Positions 58,246 through 64,000 of a stretch of DNA of 64,000 nucleotides are shown here, piece by piece. The notes beneath the pieces are model-generated. The model had not been told where the DNA came from, searched no databases, and was given only the letters and a program-made list of their open reading frames with translations. The stretch spans positions 6,448,001 through 6,512,000 of the forward strand of contig NZ_CP016438.1 in the NCBI RefSeq assembly GCF_001685355.1, written 5' to 3'. Both the position numbers and the translations under genes were made by a program. How positions within the stretch are numbered: the first letter of the stretch is position 1; each line of letters starts with the position of its first letter. Source of the stretch: Streptomyces lincolnensis (lineage in GTDB: Bacteria; Actinomycetota; Actinomycetes; Streptomycetales; Streptomycetaceae).

Positions 58246-59067
58246 ATGACCGACAACGCTTCCTTCGCCCGGCAGTTGCGCCTTCGCCGGCTGTACCGCC
58301 ACGGCGACAACCGGCTCCTTGTCGTACCGCTCGACCATTCGGTGACCGACGGACCGGTCACGGGCGGCCGCCGGGTCAACCAGCTCGTCGGCCGGCTGGC
58401 CGGAGCCGGCGCGGACGCGGTGGTGCTGCACAAAGGGGCTCTCCGCTACGTGGACAGCCAGTGGTTCACCCGCACCTCGCTCATCCTCCACCTGAGCGCC
58501 AGCACCACGCACGCGCCCGACCCGGACGCCAAGTACCTGGTGGCCGGGGTGGCCGAGGCCGTACGGCTCGGTGCCGACGCGGTCAGTGTGCATGTGAACC
58601 TCGGCTCCGCCTCCGAAGCCCGGCAGATCGAGGATCTGGCCCGGATCTCCGCGGACTGCGACACCTGGAGCATGCCGCTGCTGGTCATGATCTACCCGCG
58701 GGGTCCCCGGATCGCCGCCCCGGCCGACCCCGAGCTCCTCGCGCACGCCATCACCCTCGCGGCCGACCTGGGCGCGGACATCGTCAAGACCGCCTGCCCC
58801 GCCCGCCCGCAGGACCTGGCCGAGGCCACCGCGCACAGCCCGGTCCCCGTCCTCGTGGCCGGCGGCCCGCCGCGCGCGCACCCGTCCGAGGTCCTCTCCT
58901 ATGTGTCCGACGCGCTCAGCGGCGGAGCTGCCGGGGTCGCCATGGGACGCAGCATCTTCCAGTCCGACGACCCCGGCGCGCTCACCGCCCGGCTCGCCGA
59001 CCTCATCCACCGCCCGGCCAGTGATGCGGAGCTGGCCCGGATCGACCTCCTTCAGACGGCGATCTGA
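58246..59067 (+). CDS. GriI-like aldolase (2-amino-4,5-dihydroxy-6-oxo-7-(phosphooxy)heptanoate synthase)
   Basis: The protein has 273 residues and is a DhnA/class I FBP-aldolase-type barrel. Marks are Val-Pro-Leu-Asp-His-Ser-Val-Thr-Asp-Gly near residue 25 and the Schiff-base Lys in Ala-Asp-Ile-Val-Lys-Thr near 183. The Val-Leu-Val-Ala-Gly-Gly phosphate loop and Ala-Met-Gly-Arg-Ser-Ile-Phe-Gln end the fold. GriI of grixazone joins DHAP with aspartate semialdehyde; homologues pair with a GriH partner, as here 66 bp downstream. An archaeal-type shikimate role (ADH synthase) is the alternative. Confidence 0.88.
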   Translation: MTDNASFARQLRLRRLYRHGDNRLLVVPLDHSVTDGPVTGGRRVNQLVGRLAGAGADAVVLHKGALRYVDSQWFTRTSLILHLSASTTHAPDPDAKYLVAGVAEAVRLGADAVSVHVNLGSASEARQIEDLARISADCDTWSMPLLVMIYPRGPRIAAPADPELLAHAITLAADLGADIVKTACPARPQDLAEATAHSPVPVLVAGGPPRAHPSEVLSYVSDALSGGAAGVAMGRSIFQSDDPGALTARLADLIHRPASDAELARIDLLQTAI

Positions 59068-59133
59068 CCTGCCGGAGAACGACCTTGCACACAAACCATC
59101 CGAAGAGAACCGAACGAGACCGAGGAGAAACCG

Positions 59134-60234
59134 GTGAAACTCTGCTGGCTGGACATACGTGAGACCGACACCGCCCGTGCCGCCATCGTCGAGGAGGCCG
59201 TTCACCAGCGCATCGACGCCATCGTCGCGGACCAGGCCGCCGACCTCGCGTCCCTGCCGCCGACCGTCAAGCGCGTACTCGTGCCGAAGGGACCGCTGCC
59301 CGAGGCCTTCGAAGGCGTGGACCTCGTCATCGTCGACCCCGCGGTGCACGGCACCACCGCCGAGCTGGCTCTGCAGCACCCCGGCACGGAGTTCGGCCGG
59401 TTCACCGAGATCGTGGACGCCGACACCCTGGAGCAGGCCTGCGCATCGGCCCGTACCGAGGCCTGGAGTCTGCTGCTGTTCCGCGATCCCACCAAGATCC
59501 CCCTGGAGATCGTGCTCGCCGCGGCCGCCGGCGCCGACGGCAGCATCATCACCGTGGCCCACGACACCGAGGAGGCCGAGATCATCTTCGGCGTCCTCGA
59601 GCACGGCTCCGACGGCGTGCTGCTCGCTCCCTCGGCGGTGGGCGACGCGACAGCGCTGCGGGCCGCCGCGGACGACCGCCCGGCCGATCTGGACCTGGTG
59701 GAGCTCAGCGTCACCGAGGTCCGGCATGTCGGGATGGGGGAGCGGGCCTGCGTCGACACCTGCACCTACTTCCGGGAGGACGAGGGCATCCTGGTCGGCT
59801 CGCACTCCAAGGGCATGATCCTGTGCGTCAGCGAGACCCACCCCCTGCCGTACATGCCCACCCGCCCGTTCCGGGTCAACGCGGGCGCCATCATGTCCTA
59901 CACGGTCTCGGTCAACGGCCGTACGAACTACCTCAGTGAGCTCGTGGCCGGCAGCAAGGTCACCGCCGTGGACATCCACGGCCGGACCCGGGTGGCGACC
60001 GTGGGCCGCGTGAAGATCGAATCCCGTCCGCTGATCTCCATCGACGCCGTGGCACCGAACGGCACCGCGGTCAATCTGATCCTGCAGGACGACTGGCACG
60101 TGCGGGTGCTCGGCCCCGGCGGCACCGTGCTGAACAGCACGGAGCTCAAGCCCGGTGACAAGGTGCTCGGTTATCTGCCGACGGAGGACCGCCATGTCGG
60201 CTATCCCATCGACGAGTTCTGCCGCGAGCAGTGA
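59134..60234 (+). CDS. GriH-like 3-amino-4-hydroxybenzoate synthase (DHQ synthase II family)
   Basis: The protein has 366 residues from a GTG at 59134 after GAGGAGA. It belongs to the archaeal-type dehydroquinate synthase II family. Diagnostic blocks are Gly-Ser-His-Ser-Lys-Gly-Met-Ile-Leu-Cys, Pro-Tyr-Met-Pro-Thr-Arg-Pro-Phe-Arg-Val-Asn-Ala-Gly, and Tyr-Leu-Ser-Glu-Leu. In Streptomyces these enzymes cyclise the GriI product to 3,4-AHBA. The GriI-GriH pair plus aspartokinase makes that role very likely. The stop overlaps the next start (GTGA). Confidence 0.9.
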   Translation: MKLCWLDIRETDTARAAIVEEAVHQRIDAIVADQAADLASLPPTVKRVLVPKGPLPEAFEGVDLVIVDPAVHGTTAELALQHPGTEFGRFTEIVDADTLEQACASARTEAWSLLLFRDPTKIPLEIVLAAAAGADGSIITVAHDTEEAEIIFGVLEHGSDGVLLAPSAVGDATALRAAADDRPADLDLVELSVTEVRHVGMGERACVDTCTYFREDEGILVGSHSKGMILCVSETHPLPYMPTRPFRVNAGAIMSYTVSVNGRTNYLSELVAGSKVTAVDIHGRTRVATVGRVKIESRPLISIDAVAPNGTAVNLILQDDWHVRVLGPGGTVLNSTELKPGDKVLGYLPTEDRHVGYPIDEFCREQ

Positions 60235-61094
60235 ACGCGCTCCCCGGCCGGCCCGCGCACACCCTGTTCGACTTCCATGTGCGGCTGGCACCGCGGCCTG
60301 AGGCTCTGCCGCGGCTGCTGGCCGCGCTGGACGCCGCCGGTATCGCCCAGGCCGCTGTCTGTGCCGGTGGCGTGATCGCCCTCGACCAGTTGTCCCGGCA
60401 ACTGGTCGAGGGCGGGCATACGACGGCGGACGCCGACAACGACGCGGTGCTCGCGGCCTGTCGGGCGCACCCCGGCAGGCTGGTGCCCTTCTGGTTCGGC
60501 AACCCGCACCGCCCGGCCGCCGAGTACGCCGAGCGGGCACCGGAGTTCCGGGGCCTTGAGCTCTCGCCGGCGGTGCACGGCGAACCCCTCGGCAGCCCGC
60601 GCTCCAAGGCCCTGATCGCGGTGGCGCAGCAACACGGCCACTGCGTGTACACCGTGTGCCTGGAGCGGCCGGGGTGCCGGGTCGCCGATCTGACGGAGCT
60701 CGCGGCGCGCCACCCGGAGACGGTGTTCGTCCTCGGCCACGCCGGGGTCGGCAACATCGACTACTACGGCATCGCGCTGATCGAGCCGTATCCCAACATC
60801 CTGTTGGAGACGTCCGGCGGCTACAGCACGGTGCTGCGCCGGGCGCTCGGCGTACTGGGGCCGGACCGGGTGCTGTTCGGGTCCGAGTACCCGCTGCAGC
60901 ACCCGGTGGTGGAGCTGGCCAAGTTCGCCGCGGCCGGGGTGAGCGAGGAGGAGTGGCGCCTGGCAGGCCGGGAGAACGCCCTCCGGTTGCTGGGGCCTGT
61001 TCCGAGTTCCCCGGCTGCCTCGCGACGCCCGGCCCTCGGCCCCGCCCCGGCCGGCCCGGGCCGCCGGGAGGCCGGAGCCCTCATCGACCGATGA
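60231..61094 (+). CDS. Amidohydrolase-family protein, possible benzoxazole-forming cyclase
   Basis: The protein has 287 residues, a TIM-barrel amidohydrolase-2 type. The N-terminal metal motif reads Asp14-Phe-His16-Val-Arg18, so the second His of the usual HxH is Arg. Later marks are Gly-His171-Ala-Gly and Phe-Gly-Ser-Glu220-Tyr-Pro, with Glu where Asp is common. From memory, small amidohydrolases (BomN in A33853, NatL2 in nataxazole) close the oxazole ring from an o-aminophenol amide or ester. Here it is translationally coupled to the 3,4-AHBA synthase and next to a ligase. A decarboxylase role is an alternative. Confidence 0.75.
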   Translation: MNALPGRPAHTLFDFHVRLAPRPEALPRLLAALDAAGIAQAAVCAGGVIALDQLSRQLVEGGHTTADADNDAVLAACRAHPGRLVPFWFGNPHRPAAEYAERAPEFRGLELSPAVHGEPLGSPRSKALIAVAQQHGHCVYTVCLERPGCRVADLTELAARHPETVFVLGHAGVGNIDYYGIALIEPYPNILLETSGGYSTVLRRALGVLGPDRVLFGSEYPLQHPVVELAKFAAAGVSEEEWRLAGRENALRLLGPVPSSPAASRRPALGPAPAGPGRREAGALIDR

Positions 61095-61112
61095 ACTGTC
61101 CAAGGAGTATCC

Positions 61113-62429
61113 ATGTCCCGAACGCAAGGCGACCGGCCCCGGATAGGGGACTGGTCGAGTCCGCAGGAGCTGACCCGGCTGCAGGACGAACGGCTGCCGG
61201 TGGTCCTGGAGCAGGCCGAACGCTCACCCTTCTACCGCGGCCGCACCGAAGGCGCCGGTGCGCCGGCCCGCGCCCGGCTGGAACAGCTCGTCCCCACCAC
61301 CAAGCAGCAGCTTCGGGACAACTACCCCTTCGGCATGCTGGGCGTGGAGAAGCGGCAGCTGGCCACGTACCACGAGTCGAGCGGCACGGCGGGCACGCCG
61401 ACCCCCTCGTACTACACCGCCGAGGACTGGGACGACCTGGCGGAACGCTATGCCCGCAAACACATCGGCATCGGTCCGGAGGACACCTTCCTGGTCCGTA
61501 CGCCCTACGCGCTGATGATCACGGGACATCTGGCCCAGGCCGCCGCCCGCTCCCAGGGGGCCACCGTGGTCCCGGGCGACAACCGCTCGCTGGCCATGCC
61601 CTATTCGAGGGTGGTGCGGGTGCTGCACGGCCTCGGAGTCAGCCTCACCTGGTCGATGCCCACGGAGCCGCTGATCTGGGCCGCCGCGGCGCGGGCCGCC
61701 GGTCTTGAGCCGGGCAAGGACTTCCCCTCGCTGCGGGCCCTGTTCGTCGGCGGTGAGCCGCTCGGCCCGGCCCGGCGGCGCCGGATCAGCGAGATCTGGG
61801 GGGTGCCGGTGGTCGAGGAGTACGGCTCCACCGAGACCGGCAGCCTCGCGGGCGAATGCCCCGAGGGCCGGCTCCATCTCTGGGCCGACCGGGCCGTGTT
61901 CGAGGTACTGGACCCGGTCACCGGCCGGATCGGACCGGACGGCGCCGGGCAGCTCCTGGTCACGCCGCTGTACCGGGAGGCCATGCCGCTGCTCCGCTAC
62001 AACCTCGAGGACGACGTGGAGGTCAGCACCGAGCCCTGCCCCTGCGGATGGGCGCTGCCCTCGGTACGCGTCCTCGGCCGGGCGGGGTTCGGGCATCGCG
62101 TGGGCGCGATGAAGGTCAGCCAGAGCGAGCTGGAGCAGCTGGTCTTCTCGCTGCCCGCGGACTACGGCGTCCTCTTCTGGCGGGCCAGGGCGCAGCCCGA
62201 GCTGCTGACGATCGAGATCGAGGTGGAGGACTCGGCCCGGGACCTGGCCCGCGCCGCCCTGGCGGCCTCCGTATGGGAGGCGTACGGCCGGCTCCCGCTG
62301 CGCATCGACGCCCGGCCGCCGGGCTCGCTCGTGCCGCGGCGCGCCCTGACCGGCGTCCATGACGTGGTCAAGCCGCGCAGCCTGTTCGGTGCGGACGAGG
62401 ACTGGGACAAGGCGCTTCTGTACTACTGA
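61113..62429 (+). CDS. AMP-dependent acyl ligase (phenylacetate-CoA ligase-like)
   Basis: The protein has 438 residues with AAGGAG upstream. It is the PaaK branch of adenylate-forming enzymes: phosphate loop Ser-Ser-Gly-Thr-Ala-Gly-Thr-Pro-Thr at 89-97, Tyr-Gly-Ser-Thr-Glu-Thr-Gly near 240, and Tyr-Asn-Leu-Glu-Asp-Asp near 295. It activates an aryl carboxylate as AMP ester or CoA thioester, here probably an aminohydroxybenzoate, before amide or ester coupling. It lies 18 bp after the amidohydrolase gene. Confidence 0.88.
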   Translation: MSRTQGDRPRIGDWSSPQELTRLQDERLPVVLEQAERSPFYRGRTEGAGAPARARLEQLVPTTKQQLRDNYPFGMLGVEKRQLATYHESSGTAGTPTPSYYTAEDWDDLAERYARKHIGIGPEDTFLVRTPYALMITGHLAQAAARSQGATVVPGDNRSLAMPYSRVVRVLHGLGVSLTWSMPTEPLIWAAAARAAGLEPGKDFPSLRALFVGGEPLGPARRRRISEIWGVPVVEEYGSTETGSLAGECPEGRLHLWADRAVFEVLDPVTGRIGPDGAGQLLVTPLYREAMPLLRYNLEDDVEVSTEPCPCGWALPSVRVLGRAGFGHRVGAMKVSQSELEQLVFSLPADYGVLFWRARAQPELLTIEIEVEDSARDLARAALAASVWEAYGRLPLRIDARPPGSLVPRRALTGVHDVVKPRSLFGADEDWDKALLYY

Positions 62430-62451
62430 TCGGCCGTCATCGATCACCGCT

Positions 62452-62488
62452 GTGGCGACGGCTCCCGCCCGCCGGGAGCCGTCGCCAC
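62452..62488. terminator. Hairpin after the ligase gene
   Basis: A 15-bp perfect stem (GTGGCGACGGCTCCC and complement) with a 7-base loop lies 22 bp past the ligase stop and 30 bp before the next start. No T-run follows closely, so it could be a partial terminator inside the operon. Confidence 0.6.
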
Positions 62489-62518
62489 GGGGGATCCCCG
62501 AGTGGAAGGAAGACTCCT

Positions 62519-64000
62519 GTGAAAGACCATGAACCGCGGATCGCGGTGATCGGTGCCGGCATATCCGGGCTCGTTCTCGCCGCGGCGCTGCATCAGCAGG
62601 GCATCCGCACTGCCGTCTTCGAGCAGGCCGGACAGCTGTTCCCCACGGGGGCGGGCATCCAGCTGTCCCCCAACGCCGTCCGGCTGTTGCACCGGCTGGG
62701 ACTCGAAGCCCGGCTGCGGCAGCATGCGGTACGGCCCCGGGCCATCCGGATGACCAACTGGGACGACGGCCACCCCCTGGCGACCACACCGCTGGCCGGG
62801 CCCTGCGAGGAGCGCTACGGCGCTCCCTACCTCACCGTTCACCGCGCCGATCTGCATGCGGCGCTCCTTGAGCAGCTGCCCATGGGAACCCTGCGGCTCG
62901 GCGCCCGGTGCCTGGCGCTGGACGAGCGGGAGGACGGAGTGCGGCTGGAGTTCGCCGACGGTCTGTCATACGACGCGGACCTGGTCGTCGGAGCGGACGG
63001 CATCCGTTCGGTGGTGCGTTCGCAGCTCTTTCCCGACCGGCCGCGGTTCAGCGGGCAGGGGATGTACCGCGGCCTCGTCCCGGCCGACCGGGTGCCCCGG
63101 TTCGCGGCGGACCCCCGGGTCCAGCTGTGGCTGGGACCCGGACAGCACTGCGTGGCGTACCCGGTCAGTGGTGGACGCACCATCAGCTTCGCCGCCGGGG
63201 TGCCCGCACCTGACTGGCGTACCGAGTCCTGGACGCAGCCCGGCCGCAAGGAGGACCTGCTGGCGGCGTACACGGGCTGGGACGACGAGCTGCTTGGCCT
63301 GCTGTCGGCCGCCGACGAGGTGACCTGCTGGGCGCTGCACGACCGGGATCCGCTGGACCACCTCGTCCAGGGCCGGTTCGTGCTGATCGGCGACGCGGCC
63401 CACCCCATGCTGCCGTTCCTCGCCCAGGGAGCCAACCAGGCCGTCGAGGACGCCGCGGTGCTGGCGGACTGCCTCATCCGCACCTCCGAGCTGCCGGCCG
63501 CTCTGGGCCGGTACGAGATGCAGCGACTTCCCCGTGCCAATGAGGTGCAGCGCCGGGCCCGCGCCAACAACGACCGGCTGCACCTGGCGGATGGCGAGGC
63601 ACGGCAGCAGCGGGACCGGGAACTTGCCGCCCGGCAGGGTCTGGAGAGCCACGACTGGCTCTTCGCCTACGAGGCCGTTCCGGAGCGGCAGCCGGACGCG
63701 CCGGGAGGCGGCGGGACCGATCCGGCCGCCGCGGCCAGCGGGATCAGCGGCCGGGTGGCCCTGATCACCGGCGCCGCCCGGGGTATCGGCTTCGCCGTCG
63801 CCCGGGCCCTGGCGCAGCACGGAGCCCGCGTCGTACTGACAGACCTGGACCGGGACGGTCTCGACGAGGCGGTCAAAGCACTCGCCGATGAGGGGCAACA
63901 AGCTGCCGGATACCGGCTCGACGTGCAGGACAGCGGCGCGGTCGCGGCCACCGTGGAGGCCGTGGAGCAGGAAGTCGGCCCCGTCGACATCCTGGTCAAC
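62519..64000 (+). CDS. Fusion of FAD-dependent monooxygenase and short-chain dehydrogenase (cut by window end)
   Basis: 494 codons are present from a GTG at 62519 (GGAAGGA upstream) and the frame is open to the window end. Residues 1 to about 390 are a salicylate-hydroxylase-type flavoprotein: Gly-Ala-Gly-Ile-Ser-Gly near 12, Gly-Ala-Asp-Gly-Ile-Arg-Ser near 158, and Ile-Gly-Asp-Ala-Ala-His-Pro near 290. After a Gly/Ala-rich linker (about 398-415) an SDR begins: Ala-Leu-Ile-Thr-Gly-Ala-Ala-Arg-Gly-Ile-Gly at about 419-429. The SDR start resembles DhbA/EntA dehydrogenases. If so, it could aromatise dihydro-3-hydroxyanthranilate, and the flavin half could hydroxylate the ring. The catalytic Tyr-Lys of the SDR lies beyond the window. 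Confidence 0.88.
   Translation, partial: MKDHEPRIAVIGAGISGLVLAAALHQQGIRTAVFEQAGQLFPTGAGIQLSPNAVRLLHRLGLEARLRQHAVRPRAIRMTNWDDGHPLATTPLAGPCEERYGAPYLTVHRADLHAALLEQLPMGTLRLGARCLALDEREDGVRLEFADGLSYDADLVVGADGIRSVVRSQLFPDRPRFSGQGMYRGLVPADRVPRFAADPRVQLWLGPGQHCVAYPVSGGRTISFAAGVPAPDWRTESWTQPGRKEDLLAAYTGWDDELLGLLSAADEVTCWALHDRDPLDHLVQGRFVLIGDAAHPMLPFLAQGANQAVEDAAVLADCLIRTSELPAALGRYEMQRLPRANEVQRRARANNDRLHLADGEARQQRDRELAARQGLESHDWLFAYEAVPERQPDAPGGGGTDPAAAASGISGRVALITGAARGIGFAVARALAQHGARVVLTDLDRDGLDEAVKALADEGQQAAGYRLDVQDSGAVAATVEAVEQEVGPVDILVN

Overview
This is a GC-rich Streptomyces-type chromosome segment: strong GC3 bias, GTG and TTG starts, a WhiB-family gene, a SARP regulator and a LuxR-family LAL regulator. 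From memory, the gene order fumC, fumA, DUF1707 gene, wblI, glpX, DUF4245 gene, nitroreductase, xseB, xseA, ispH, ppgK and ychF matches a core-chromosome block of S. coelicolor. The window joins about 29 kb of housekeeping DNA to about 33 kb of specialised-metabolism DNA that continues past the right edge.

Left half (1-29.3 kb): a partial PadR regulator; an RHH/band-7 operon behind two overlapping palindromes; a bifunctional penicillin-binding protein; three homologous small secreted proteins; a 1464-residue secreted wall-lytic-like protein; a SpoIIE/GAF/ATPase phosphatase; class II and class I fumarases; wblI; glpX; a RutE-like nitroreductase; exonuclease VII; an APC permease with a tandem duplication of its 3' end; ispH; ppgK; ychF.

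Junction (29.3-31.3 kb): an orphan DUF234-type ATPase, then a decayed IS256-family transposase fragment.

Right half (31.3-64 kb): a biosynthetic gene cluster. It opens with an O-methyltransferase and a complete activated-methyl cycle (metK, adenosine-kinase-like, metH, metF, sahH). Next come a 61-residue peptide gene, a SARP, a shortened glycosyltransferase-like protein, a methyltransferase/hydrolase/cupin operon, an MFS exporter, a class II DAHP synthase and a large LAL regulator. The last block holds an FAD hydroxylase, a nitroreductase paralogue, a PhzE-like ADIC/anthranilate synthase, aspartokinase, GriI-like aldolase, GriH-like 3,4-AHBA synthase, an amidohydrolase, an AMP ligase and an FAD-monooxygenase/SDR fusion cut by the window end.

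Inferred logic: aspartokinase raises aspartate semialdehyde, and the GriI/GriH pair turns it into 3-amino-4-hydroxybenzoate. DAHP synthase, the PhzE-like enzyme and the SDR half of the fusion would make 3-hydroxyanthranilate from chorismate. The ligase plus amidohydrolase recall benzoxazole pathways (A33853, nataxazole, caboxamycin, closoxazole). The product is therefore plausibly a methylated o-aminophenol-derived aromatic such as a benzoxazole; this is inference. An identical 18-bp palindrome (plus one degenerate copy) and SARP-like 11-bp direct repeats tie distant operons into one regulon.
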